Source: Thermoplasmata archaeon
GTDB lineage: Archaea > Thermoplasmatota > Thermoplasmata > Lutacidiplasmatales > UBA184
DNA: 13,566 nucleotides
Reading direction: 5' to 3'
Assembly (NCBI GenBank): GCA_030037875.1
Contig: JASHPV010000182.1
Location: 1-13,566 of the forward strand
Shown: piece after piece, positions 1-7,375 of the stretch
Position numbering within the stretch: position 1 is the first letter of the stretch
How the letters are laid out: every line of letters starts with the position of its first letter
Program-made: the position numbers and the translations under genes
The notes under the pieces: generated by a model
What the model was told of the DNA's origin: nothing
Databases searched by the model: none
What the model saw: the letters and a program-made list of their open reading frames with translations, nothing else

Positions 1-618
1 TACCAGGTCCAGGATTCCCGAGAGAAATTTCCGGTGTCGCGCGAGCGACCAGCCTTCTGCTTCGAAGTGGAGGTTGAGCCCGGCCGGTCGGCCGTGCCAA
101 GGGACAGACCCCACGATCGGCAACAGCAGCGTTTCGGTGTCGAGAGGCGTCAAGCGCCACAACTCGGATAGCTCCGTTACCACGCTTCGGGCCGCGCGCG
201 GCGGGACGCCTCCAAGAATCTCCTCCCAGGAGGCGGGGTGGATGCCGCCTTTCGCTTCGATCAATAACTCCCCGGAGGCCGAATCGGAACCCGGCAGGGC
301 TCGCTTCAAAGGGCGGGACAGCCGCACTAACGCTCCCGCATTGGGGCGCCGAGTCCCGGCGGGGACCGCCGCCAGGTATGTCGGGCTCGAACCGGCGGGC
401 AACGCCGATAGAGCGAACAGTCGACGAGTTTCGGCCGAATCCGTCCAGTGGAGAGGCAGCTCGATCGCGTCGGCGAATCCCACCACGTCCGGCACGGGGT
501 GGCCGTAGGGGGTCCGACGGAGCTCGGCCTCCCATCGAGCGAAGCTCAGCCGACGGGCGCGTTCCCAGGGATGCTCGCGGCGGTCGCGGGAGGAACCAAG
601 GGTCGGCACCCGGTTCAT
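1..618 (-). CDS. Unrecognised protein, C-terminus beyond the left edge
   Basis: The frame is open from an ATG at 618 to the window edge without a stop, giving 206 residues of a longer protein. The start is supported by a purine-rich GAGGGTG (minus strand, bases 632-626) seven bases before the ATG. The N-terminus is basic (MNRVPTLGSSRDRREHPWER), followed by RWEAELRRTPYGHPVPDVVG. A central stretch mixes hydrophobic strands with Arg/Pro, and the end reads HGRPAGLNLHFEAEGWSLAR. I see no signal peptide, membrane segment, Walker motif or metal-binding Cys/His cluster in the visible part. It lies 44 bases downstream of the small RHH-like gene on the same strand, so the two may be co-transcribed. I do not recognise the family and assign no function. 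Codon use resembles the neighbours, so it looks like a real resident gene rather than a shadow frame. Confidence 0.75.
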   Translation of the reverse strand, partial: MNRVPTLGSSRDRREHPWERARRLSFARWEAELRRTPYGHPVPDVVGFADAIELPLHWTDSAETRRLFALSALPAGSSPTYLAAVPAGTRRPNAGALVRLSRPLKRALPGSDSASGELLIEAKGGIHPASWEEILGGVPPRAARSVVTELSELWRLTPLDTETLLLPIVGSVPWHGRPAGLNLHFEAEGWSLARHRKFLSGILDLV

Positions 619-662
619 CGGCAGGCACCCTCGCAGTCACTGATCGGTCGAGGGTCGGGAAG

Positions 663-890
663 TCAGTCGATGTATCCGAGGGATTTGAGCCTCTCGCGAA
701 GTTGACGTTCCTCTTCCTCGGAGAACGGCGTCTCGGAGGGCGACTCGGCCAATCGGGCGAGAACGAAGGCGACGAAATCATCGAGCGAGGCGAACGAGGT
801 GTTGTTCAGCTTCCGCTCCAACTGGCGAGCGATGTCCTCGGGGATCCGGATACTCCGAGAAGGACCCGCGGGCGCAGCAGACGGCGTCAT
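663..890 (-). CDS. Small ribbon-helix-helix-like protein with sulfatase-like tail
   Basis: This 75-residue acidic protein begins with a disordered stretch. A short strand (SRSIRIPEDI, residues 11-20) and two predicted helices (ARQLERKLNN and SLDDFVAFVLARLAES) follow, the order expected of an RHH/CopG-type fold. The tail after residue 56 is a charged helix ending in LRERLKSLGYID. The same kind of ending (RLKxLGYx) is common at the C-termini of sulfatase and alkaline-phosphatase-superfamily proteins and in small archaeal RHH proteins. A role as a DNA-binding regulator is possible, but the missing basic residues in the strand make a protein-protein adaptor equally plausible. The ATG at 890 has GGCGGAAAG directly before it and a CATAAG box about 31-34 bases upstream. 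It lies 65 bases after guaAb and 44 before the unrecognised left-edge gene. Confidence 0.8.
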   Translation of the reverse strand: MTPSAAPAGPSRSIRIPEDIARQLERKLNNTSFASLDDFVAFVLARLAESPSETPFSEEEERQLRERLKSLGYID

Positions 891-955
891 CTTTCCGCCC
901 GGAATGAGGCGCGGCTCAACTTATGTCTTCCCTCACCGGCAGAAGTACGCACCCG

Positions 956-1903
956 CTATTCCCATTCGATGGTCGCGGGGGGTTTGTCGGTGACATCGTA
1001 CAGGACCCGGGTCACCCGACCCGACAGTTCCCGGGTGATGCGTTCTCCGATGGATCGGAGCAGGGTCATTGGCACACCCATGGCGGTGGCGGTCATCGCA
1101 TCGGACGATTCCACGATCCGGACCGAAACGGCCTCGCCGTGGACCCGGTTGTCCCCCTGGACGCCCACGGTGCGTACCGGAAGCAGTACCGCAAAGTACT
1201 GCCACGGTCGCGCGATCGACCCATCCGCGATCCGTTGCTCGACCTCTTCTTCCACCACCGCGTTCGCCCGGCGCACGATCTCGACGCGTTCCGCCGTGAC
1301 CGGACCGATGACGCGGACGGCCAGCCCCGGGCCGGGGAACGGCTGTCGCTCCGGGGACGGGATCTTGAGATATTCGGCGAGGGCCCGGACTTCGTCCTTG
1401 TACAAGTCCCGGAGGGGTTCAACGATCTTGAGTTTCAGGTCCTTGGGGAGTCCTCCCACGTTGTGGTGCGTCTTGATGGTGTCCCGGAGCGCCCCGCCGC
1501 TCTCGATCCAATCGGGGGCGATGGTTCCCTGGATCAGCGTATCGGCGCCGAACCGGTCGGCCTCGGTCTCAAAGAGCCGAATAAACGCCTCCCCGATCCG
1601 GCGGCGCTTCTCTTCCGGGTCGCTGATCCCCTTGAGCGCCCCCAGGAACCGGTCGGCGGCCGGAAGAACGTGAACGACGAGGTGGCTCGCGTCGAAAAAC
1701 CCCTGGACCTTTTCGGTTTCGTGGAGTCGTAAGAGCCCCGTATCAACGAACAGTGCCCGGGACCGCTCCCCGAGGGCCTCCTGCGCGAGCAGGGCCGCGG
1801 CGGTGCTATCAATTCCGCCGCTCGCCGCAACGATCGCGCGGCCCGGGACCTGAGCTCGAAGCTGCGCCAACGCCTCTCGATGGAAGGCGGCCGGGTCCCT
1901 CAC
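956..1903 (-). CDS. guaAb: GMP synthase subunit B (ATP-pyrophosphatase/dimerisation subunit)
   Basis: It catalyses ATP-dependent activation of XMP and its amination to GMP, using ammonia supplied by a separate glutaminase subunit, as in most archaea. The ATP-PPase loop SGGIDST is at residues 28-34. Further family blocks are SPERQPFPGPGLAVRVIG and the XMP-binding/dimerisation C-terminus ending in TDKPPATIEWE. The glutamine amidotransferase half found in bacterial GuaA is absent, and its partner gene is not in this window. The frame is open upstream to an ATG at 1945, but I place the start at GTG 1903. That GTG overlaps the purE stop as GTGA and has GGAG five bases before it. It gives 315 residues, the usual subunit length, and removes a low-complexity N-terminus lying wholly inside purE. 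It is translationally coupled to purE, linking two purine-pathway steps. Confidence 0.95.
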   Translation of the reverse strand: MRDPAAFHREALAQLRAQVPGRAIVAASGGIDSTAAALLAQEALGERSRALFVDTGLLRLHETEKVQGFFDASHLVVHVLPAADRFLGALKGISDPEEKRRRIGEAFIRLFETEADRFGADTLIQGTIAPDWIESGGALRDTIKTHHNVGGLPKDLKLKIVEPLRDLYKDEVRALAEYLKIPSPERQPFPGPGLAVRVIGPVTAERVEIVRRANAVVEEEVEQRIADGSIARPWQYFAVLLPVRTVGVQGDNRVHGEAVSVRIVESSDAMTATAMGVPMTLLRSIGERITRELSGRVTRVLYDVTDKPPATIEWE

Positions 1904-2364
1904 GCTTTCTCCGCCGGGGGTGTGGGAGGGGACTCCTCTCCCCACTTCGCTCGATAGGCCTTGAGTCGACCCGAAAGCTCCGGATACTTGAGCGCGAGAA
2001 TCTCCACTGCCAGGAGGGCGGCGTTGTCGGCGGCATCCAAGCCGACGGCGGCCACCGGCACCCCCGGGGGCATTTGAACGACCGAGAGAAGGCTGTCCAG
2101 ACCGAGCCCCTTGTGGATGGGGACGCCGATGACCGGCCGAAGCGTCCTCGCGGCTACGGCCCCCGGCAGGGCCGCCGAAAGTCCGGCCATGGCGATGAAC
2201 ACGTCGGTCTCGGGATCGTGTGCCAATCGGTCCACCTTCTCCGGGGTCCGGTGCGCGGAGGCCACGTGGATCTCGGTGGGAACATGGAATTCGGAGAGGC
2301 GTTGTTGGGCCGCCTCGGCGGTCGGCATGTCCGACTTACTTCCGATCAAAATCGCGACCTTCAT
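1900..2364 (-). CDS. purE: PurE-family carboxylase/mutase of purine synthesis
   Basis: This 154-residue protein acts in the carboxylation step that yields CAIR in IMP synthesis. The phosphate-binding GSKSDM is at residues 8-13 and the catalytic SAHRTP at 36-41. MPPGVPVAAVG and DNAALLAVEIL complete the fold. The SAHRTP loop is typical of class I enzymes, the N5-CAIR mutases that work with PurK. However, the usual AGGAAHLPG loop reads AGLSAALPG (60-68), with Ala replacing His as in class II enzymes that carboxylate AIR directly. No purK is visible here, so the class stays open. The last 25 residues form a Pro-rich tail. The ATG at 2364 has no Shine-Dalgarno but has GGTTTAGTG about 29 bases upstream, which suggests a leaderless transcript. 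It heads an operon with guaAb. Confidence 0.95.
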   Translation of the reverse strand: MKVAILIGSKSDMPTAEAAQQRLSEFHVPTEIHVASAHRTPEKVDRLAHDPETDVFIAMAGLSAALPGAVAARTLRPVIGVPIHKGLGLDSLLSVVQMPPGVPVAAVGLDAADNAALLAVEILALKYPELSGRLKAYRAKWGEESPPTPPAEKA

Positions 2365-2385
2365 CGCGTCGGCCAGTCGCCCACC

Positions 2386-2404
2386 CCACTAAACCTTTGA
2401 GTGG
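2386..2404. promoter_or_regulatory. Inverted repeat in the purE / kinase divergent promoter
   Basis: CCACT (2386-2390) and AGTGG (2400-2404) form a 5-base inverted repeat around AAACCTTTG. The repeat covers the likely purE TATA box (minus-strand GGTTTAGTG, 2395-2387) and sits between divergent genes. A protein bound here could affect both promoters. The arms are short, so chance cannot be excluded. Confidence 0.3.
2387..2395 (-). promoter_or_regulatory. Probable TATA box of purE (leaderless start)
   Basis: On the minus strand the sequence is GGTTTAGTG, with the first T of TTTA 29 bases before the purE ATG. The spacing matches an archaeal TATA box for a transcript starting at or near the ATG, and there is no Shine-Dalgarno. 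An almost identical GGTTTTAGTG precedes alaS at similar spacing. Confidence 0.5.
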
Positions 2405-2448
2405 AGGAGCGCCGAAACTTCCATAGGTCGAGAGCCCCCGCCCCGCGT

Positions 2449-3102
2449 ATGCCCCTCCAGTTCCACACCGGCGGACGGACCCGGCGATGGATTGGCGCTC
2501 GGCTGGGGGGCGGCTTCGAGCTCGGCGACCGCGTGTACCGCCGTTTCCTCCACTGCATCGGGGCGCTCGTGCTCCTCTACTACGCCCTCCCGCGCGTTCT
2601 CGTCGGGTGGTTCACCCGAGAGGACCTCCTGCTCGTCGGATTGGGTCTGGTGGTCGTGCTCGAGCTGCTCCGGTGGGTGGCGGGCGTCGAGCTCCCGACG
2701 ATTCGCCCTTACGAAAAGACCCGTGTCGCCAGCTACACGTTCTACGCCGTGGCGCTCGTCGCCGCCGTCCTACTGTTTCCACTCCCCATCGCGTTCGTGG
2801 TGGTTCTGGGGACCGCCCTGGTAGACCCGTTGATCGGAGAATTACGGCTGTCGGCTCGCTGGCGGAGCTCGTACCCATGGCTCCCCGGACTCGTTTACGT
2901 CCTGATCGGCGCCAGCGCGCTGATACTGGTCACCCATTGGCCGCCGTTCGCCGCTCTGCTCGCGGCGGGGATCGCCGGCGTGCTGGCCGTAGCCGCCGAA
3001 CGGGCGAAGATCCCGCAGGTCGACGATGACCTCGCGATGACGCTGATACCGGCCGTGGTGCTGCTGGCCCTCCTTCACTTCGCCCCAGGGATCTTCCCCT
3101 AG
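2449..3102 (+). CDS. Dolichol/polyprenol-kinase-like integral membrane protein
   Basis: The 217-residue protein has about seven hydrophobic segments (near residues 36-52, 59-78, 95-112, 113-130, 146-163, 166-183 and 196-213). Features shared with the CTP-dependent dolichol/phytol kinase family are a basic RRFLHCIGAL start to the first segment, GTALVDPLIGE between segments four and five, and the late VDDDLAMTLIP, which resembles the DDN...P signature of that family. Such enzymes phosphorylate polyprenols at the membrane, feeding dolichyl phosphate for glycosylation or isoprenoid salvage. The frame also offers GTG at 2401. I prefer ATG 2449 because the first membrane segment and its basic lead-in begin shortly after it, while the extra 16 residues overlap the divergent promoter and look random. 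It is the only plus-strand gene, divergent from purE and convergent with the GvpD-family gene 13 bases away. Substrate assignment is weak. Confidence 0.7.
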   Translation: MPLQFHTGGRTRRWIGARLGGGFELGDRVYRRFLHCIGALVLLYYALPRVLVGWFTREDLLLVGLGLVVVLELLRWVAGVELPTIRPYEKTRVASYTFYAVALVAAVLLFPLPIAFVVVLGTALVDPLIGELRLSARWRSSYPWLPGLVYVLIGASALILVTHWPPFAALLAAGIAGVLAVAAERAKIPQVDDDLAMTLIPAVVLLALLHFAPGIFP

Positions 3103-3115
3103 AGGCGGGTCGGTC

Positions 3116-4663
3116 TCAGAGGATCGGGGTCAGCTTCGCGTGCGGGGGACCCTTGGCCGGGTCGTAGGCGATCGAGTAGATCGTGGTCCGGGGCCGGATC
3201 CCGTAGATGCACGGCGCGTTGTCGATGTTGATGATCCGGAAGTACGAGTCCATCATGTTCAGGATCTCGCCCGAGATCAGCAGACCCGGTTTCAGGAGAC
3301 CGATCCCCAGGTTCCCGAGCAGCTTGGTCCGCTGAACGCCCTGGAAGTACAGCCGGATGGCGACCTGGTCGCCCATCAGGCTCTCCATCGTGTCGAACGC
3401 GGTGTACTCGATGAACGGTTTTCCCTCGGGGCCCCGCACCGCCTTTTCGGCGCTGGTCATCGCCCGGGCCGCCTCGTCCCGGCCGTATCGGGCCATCGGG
3501 ACGATGTACGCCTCTTCGCTCTCCGACGCCGTGTAGTCGGCGATCCGGACCCGGCTGTCGAAGACGTGGGGGGGACAGTACCGCGTGATCGTGTCGCGCA
3601 ACTTCTCCGGGGACTCGCCGGCGGCGAGCACCGACGTGATGCCGCGGCTCTGGGTGAGGAAATTGAGGAAGGTAGGAATGAGGACCAGGTAGTAGTCGTC
3701 GATGCCGACATTGACGTCGACCTCGAACGCGTTGTAGCTGCCGCGCCGGAAACCGCCGCCCAAGAGGGCGTCGAAGTCGGCGATCCCGGTGGAGTAGAAG
3801 CGTTCGGGGTCGGGTTCCGGGGCCCACTGGGGCGGAGGGGCGGCGGAGTGGCTCGGGGGAGAACCCGGGCCGAGCGCCGTGAATCGGCCCCCGGCGAGCG
3901 TGACGGCGTACCGCGGTTGGCCGATCGCGGTCGCCCGCAGTTTTTCGAGTCGCAGGTGACGGACCCGGCGTTCGTCGAGCTCCTCGCGCACGACGGAGAT
4001 GAGCCCGTCCACGAGATACTCGATCCCTCCGGCTTCGGGCTTCTCGAGAATCATGACGACGTTGGTGTTCGAGTTCTCGACCAGGTCCTTCTGGAGGGCC
4101 ATGACGAACTCTTCCATCTCGAGACCGTACTTGTGGGTCACACCCTCGAGCGAGTCGATGACGAGGAGCGCCTTGTCGGGCAGCACGGTATCGATCCGGT
4201 TGTAGCAGTTCTCGACCTCCGGCATCGGGTTGCGCCGGAGCAGCGCCGTCAGCTGCGCGCGGTCGACCCGTGTCGGCGGACCCCGGTCGTCGGAGATGGC
4301 CGACATCACGTGCCGGGCCGCGGTGATCTTGGCCCGCTGGTCCTCGGGCAACTCTTGCGCGACGGCCTTGTCGCGGGCATGGAGGGTGTCCAGGAACAGT
4401 TTGCCGGCATCGAGGATGCGCGTCCGAAGCTCGCTGGCGCGGAGCCACGGGAACTGGCGGTAGAGCGCCTCGTCGCTGACCCGGGTGGAGAGGTAGAACG
4501 ACTGGTTCGGCTTGCCCATCCGTTCGAGCAGCTCGAGTCCGAAGGTGGTCTTGCCGGTACCGGCGCCTCCCTTGACAATCAGGGAGCGTCCGCCCTTGCC
4601 CGAGAGGAACATCGACACCTCCAAGGGGATCGCCCCGTTGGCCGACCCGTTGTTTGCCTGCAT
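3116..4663 (-). CDS. GvpD-family RecA/KaiC-like ATPase, two-domain
   Basis: The 515-residue protein opens with PLEVSMFLSGKGGRSLIVKG and a Walker A GGAGTGKTT (32-40), then Walker B ALLVIDS (165-171). This arrangement is typical of archaeal GvpD, a P-loop protein known in haloarchaea as a negative regulator of gas-vesicle genes, and of the wider RAD55/KaiC group. A Pro-rich linker (about 265-287) leads to a second half starting STGIADFDALLGGGFRRGS (291-309). That looks like the KaiC entry motif, but the P-loop position reads FEVDVNVG and lacks GKT/S, so the second half probably does not hydrolyse ATP. No gas-vesicle structural genes or gvpE are seen, so a signalling or regulatory ATPase is more likely than gas-vesicle control. 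The ATG at 4663 follows a 105-base gap rich in palindromes. There is no membrane segment. Confidence 0.8.
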   Translation of the reverse strand: MQANNGSANGAIPLEVSMFLSGKGGRSLIVKGGAGTGKTTFGLELLERMGKPNQSFYLSTRVSDEALYRQFPWLRASELRTRILDAGKLFLDTLHARDKAVAQELPEDQRAKITAARHVMSAISDDRGPPTRVDRAQLTALLRRNPMPEVENCYNRIDTVLPDKALLVIDSLEGVTHKYGLEMEEFVMALQKDLVENSNTNVVMILEKPEAGGIEYLVDGLISVVREELDERRVRHLRLEKLRATAIGQPRYAVTLAGGRFTALGPGSPPSHSAAPPPQWAPEPDPERFYSTGIADFDALLGGGFRRGSYNAFEVDVNVGIDDYYLVLIPTFLNFLTQSRGITSVLAAGESPEKLRDTITRYCPPHVFDSRVRIADYTASESEEAYIVPMARYGRDEAARAMTSAEKAVRGPEGKPFIEYTAFDTMESLMGDQVAIRLYFQGVQRTKLLGNLGIGLLKPGLLISGEILNMMDSYFRIINIDNAPCIYGIRPRTTIYSIAYDPAKGPPHAKLTPIL

Positions 4664-4710
4664 CCGTGGAACCGACCTGCGGTTGTCCCCCGACCGTGTG
4701 CTCGCTCGGG

Positions 4711-4733
4711 TATTCGATTAATGGAGCCGAATA
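4711..4733. promoter_or_regulatory. AT-rich inverted repeat upstream of the GvpD-family gene
   Basis: TATTCG (4711-4716) and CGAATA (4728-4733) are perfect inverted arms 11 bases apart, with ATTAAT inside. This is the most AT-rich patch in the gap. The arms lie 48-70 bases before the ATG of the ATPase gene. The ATTAAT could be the TATA element and the arms an operator across it. The assignment rests on sequence symmetry alone. Confidence 0.4.
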
Positions 4734-4739
4734 GAAGGT

Positions 4740-4774
4740 AAAGCTTTCGACCCGCGCGGGGCGGTTCCCTAGGG
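4740..4774. repeat. Three consecutive perfect palindromes after alaS
   Basis: AAAGCTTT (4740-4747), CCCGCGCGGG (4751-4760) and CCCTAGGG (4767-4774) follow one another within 35 bases. The last one contains the alaS stop codon. On the transcript the GC palindrome could form only a tight hairpin, and no T-run follows, so this is not a clear terminator. Protein binding is an alternative. Short palindromes also arise by chance in GC-rich DNA. Confidence 0.4.
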
Positions 4775-7351
4775 TTCGACCGTGGCGGCCCGGGCCATCC
4801 GCTCGACCGCCGCCCGGCCCGCCGCCACGGCTTCCGTCAACGGCTCCCCGGGTTCCCCTTGGGCGGTGGCGGCCGAGGCGTTCCCGCCTCCCTTTCCGCC
4901 GAAGGTCGACCGCATCGCCTCCAGAACGAGGTCCGCCGGTACCTGAGGGCTCGACGACCCGACGAACAGGAGTCCCCGCCCTTCCGATTCGGCCGGAAGA
5001 ATGGCGACGTGATCGGCGGCGCGCGTGAGGCGCCGGGAGAGCTCCTGGAGCTGGGGGCGATTCAACACGAGGGTCCGGGCCACGGTCAGGGTAACCGGGC
5101 CAACGGTCTGGGTGGCCTTCGGGTCAGCGCCCAGGTCTTCGGCGAGCTTGCCGATGTCCCGCTTCTCTTCCTGGCGCCCGGTACGTCGGATCTCTTCCAG
5201 CTCCGCCAGGAGCCGTTCGACGGCGGCCGGCACCTTCTCGGGCGGCACGCCGAGCTGCCGGGCCGCTTCGTGGAGGGCGGCGTCGCGTTCTTCCCGGACG
5301 ACGACGGCCCGGTCCCCGGCGGCGTATGTGAGCCGGATCACGCCGTCCTGGATCCGGTCCGTGCCCAGTACCTGGATACTTCCGACCTCGCTCGTGTGAG
5401 TGCAGTGGGTGCCGCCGCACGCCTCGACATCGAAGTTTTCGATCTCGACGATCCGCAGGTCCTTCCCGGGAACCGCCCCACCTTGATACAGGGTGAAACC
5501 GAACCGGCGCTCCGCCTCGGTTCGGGGCTCAAAGTAGCTCTTGACCGGTCGGTCCTCCGCGATGACCCGATTGGCCAGTCGCTCGACCTCGTGGAGTTCC
5601 GTGGGTTGCAACGGCCGGTAGTGGGTGATGTCGATCCGCGCGATATCGGTGCCCTTGAAGGCTCCGGCCTGCCAGACGTGGGGGCCCAGAACGGAACGGA
5701 GCGCCCCATTGAGGATGTGCGTGGCCGTGTGGTGGGCCATGAGCTGGCGCCGCCGTCCCGCATCGATCTGCCCATGGACCTCCTCCTCCGGGCGGAACTC
5801 GTGCACCCGCTCCAACCGATGGAGCACCCACGGTCCTCGGCGCGCGACCTCGGTCACCAGGATGTCGTTCAGCTTGCCGGTGTCCGTGATCTGGCCGCCT
5901 CCGGTCGGGTAGAAGTAGGTGCGGTCCAGGACCACCCAGGGTCCGTGGCTCCACAGCACGTGACTCCGGAAGGACAGCGTGTAGGGGTCCAGGTAGTAGA
6001 GTACGTCCGTCGCGGGCGTGTTCGGCGGCGGCTCGGGCAGTTCGCCCCCGGTTTCCGAGTACTCCTTCTCCGGCTTGTCCGAGGCATGCCGCTCGGCCAC
6101 GAGCCCATAGAAGTTCTCGGGGACGACCGGCGGAACCCGCAGCTCCTCCACGGCCACGTCCGGCGGAAGCCCGAGCGAGTCGTACCACTCGACCAGTTCG
6201 TCGACGCCGACGGTCCGCCCCTCCTTCTCGAGACGCTCTTCCAGCCGACGGACCTGGACCCGGCCGCGCTTGATCGATTCCTCGTAGCGCTCGACCTCCG
6301 CTTGCAGTACTCGGTGGAGGTCCTCCCGGTTCGCTCCGATCTCGGGAAAGGACCGGGCGATCTCGCGTCCGCTGCGGTCGATGATCTGCAGGAAGTCCGG
6401 GGATCCCTCCGCCCGGGCGAGGATGCGGAGGATCCGCCGGATCAAGAGGCGTGCGTAGTACCCCTCTTTGGCGTTCGACGGAACGACCCCGTCGGTGATC
6501 AGGAAATTGACCGCACGGGCATGGTCGGCCACGACGGCCGCGTCTCGGGGAACGAGGACCGTACGGAGGTCCGTGTACAGCTCCCCGAAGTTGGCCTCGT
6601 AGGCCGTGGCCGTTCCCTGGGACATCCAGGTGTTCCGTTCCAGGCCATATCCCGTGTCCACGACGGTCAACGGCATCGGTTTCACCCGGTCCCCGTTGCG
6701 GGTGTATTCCATGAAGACGAGCGTCGCGATCTCGAGACCCTGGAGGCCGACGCTGAGGGAGGGCCCGAGATTGCCGCCGCCCTCCCATTCCTCTTCCTTG
6801 TAGGAGATCTTCCGCGGATCGGCTCCGAGCTCTCCCGCAAAGAGGCCGTGGCAGAGCTCGGTCGTCCGGTCCTTGAAGTAGATCTCGTGGTCCGGGCGAT
6901 TGAACGCGTGGTGGGCCATCATCTCGAATTGCGAGAAGTAGCGGCTCTCGCGGCCGATCTCCTGCAGGTCGTTGAGTCGAAGGCACGGCTGACTGATCGT
7001 CAGCGGATTGGCGGGCGGCGGGATCACGCCCGAGGTCACCCACGGTTGGAAATCGTAGACGCTCGCTTGGGTGAAGAAAACGTCGTTTCGCCAGCGGGCG
7101 ACGATGGGATACCGCCGGATCCGGGTGTGTCCGTTCCGCTCGAAGTACGAGAGGAACACCTCTCGCATCTCGGAGGGGGACAGCGCCCGGTTGAACGGCG
7201 GCGCTCCGACGAACGAGTAGGGGGTGCACGGGTCCTCTTGGCACCGGTCCAGGTCCCCGAGCGACCAGAACGCGTGGCCGCACCCGGAACAGATGCGTCG
7301 GTGGAAGCCTTCCTGATGGAAGAACTTCAGGTCGTACTCGCTCGGGTCCAT
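4769..7351 (-). CDS. alaS: Alanyl-tRNA synthetase, archaeal type
   Basis: It charges tRNA-Ala in the cytoplasm. The predicted 860 residues start with the archaeal Cys-rich module (C21, C24, C37, C42), then the class II core with motif 3 VDTGYGLER (231-239). The editing domain carries the zinc/water-binding HTATH (H541, H545) and CGGTH (C645, H649). A helical region and a DHHA1-type C-terminus with GGKGGGNAS and AQGEP follow. The frame is open much further upstream (to 8152), but that extension lies across nth in another frame and has no family similarity. ATG 7351 places the archaeal start DLKFFHQEGF correctly and is preceded by GGTTTTAGTG about 30 bases upstream with no Shine-Dalgarno. A second ATG at 7387 would fall upstream of that box. 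The gap to nth is 44 bases. Confidence 0.97.
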   Translation of the reverse strand: MDPSEYDLKFFHQEGFHRRICSGCGHAFWSLGDLDRCQEDPCTPYSFVGAPPFNRALSPSEMREVFLSYFERNGHTRIRRYPIVARWRNDVFFTQASVYDFQPWVTSGVIPPPANPLTISQPCLRLNDLQEIGRESRYFSQFEMMAHHAFNRPDHEIYFKDRTTELCHGLFAGELGADPRKISYKEEEWEGGGNLGPSLSVGLQGLEIATLVFMEYTRNGDRVKPMPLTVVDTGYGLERNTWMSQGTATAYEANFGELYTDLRTVLVPRDAAVVADHARAVNFLITDGVVPSNAKEGYYARLLIRRILRILARAEGSPDFLQIIDRSGREIARSFPEIGANREDLHRVLQAEVERYEESIKRGRVQVRRLEERLEKEGRTVGVDELVEWYDSLGLPPDVAVEELRVPPVVPENFYGLVAERHASDKPEKEYSETGGELPEPPPNTPATDVLYYLDPYTLSFRSHVLWSHGPWVVLDRTYFYPTGGGQITDTGKLNDILVTEVARRGPWVLHRLERVHEFRPEEEVHGQIDAGRRRQLMAHHTATHILNGALRSVLGPHVWQAGAFKGTDIARIDITHYRPLQPTELHEVERLANRVIAEDRPVKSYFEPRTEAERRFGFTLYQGGAVPGKDLRIVEIENFDVEACGGTHCTHTSEVGSIQVLGTDRIQDGVIRLTYAAGDRAVVVREERDAALHEAARQLGVPPEKVPAAVERLLAELEEIRRTGRQEEKRDIGKLAEDLGADPKATQTVGPVTLTVARTLVLNRPQLQELSRRLTRAADHVAILPAESEGRGLLFVGSSSPQVPADLVLEAMRSTFGGKGGGNASAATAQGEPGEPLTEAVAAGRAAVERMARAATVEP

Positions 7352-7375
7352 CGGTGGCCCGCCGAGTCCGAGTCG

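Noticed and set aside
378..1732. Two overlapping plus-strand open frames opposite the left-edge gene, the RHH-like gene and guaAb
   Set aside because: Their translations are Arg/Ser/Pro-rich without motifs, and the minus-strand frames encode recognisable or well-supported proteins.
3140..4741. Plus-strand open frame of about 530 codons opposite the GvpD-family gene
   Set aside because: It is an antisense shadow. The minus-strand product has intact Walker motifs.
4740..4774. Palindromes after alaS as an intrinsic terminator
   Set aside because: No T-run follows on the minus strand, and the GC palindrome has almost no loop, so I kept it only as a repeat.
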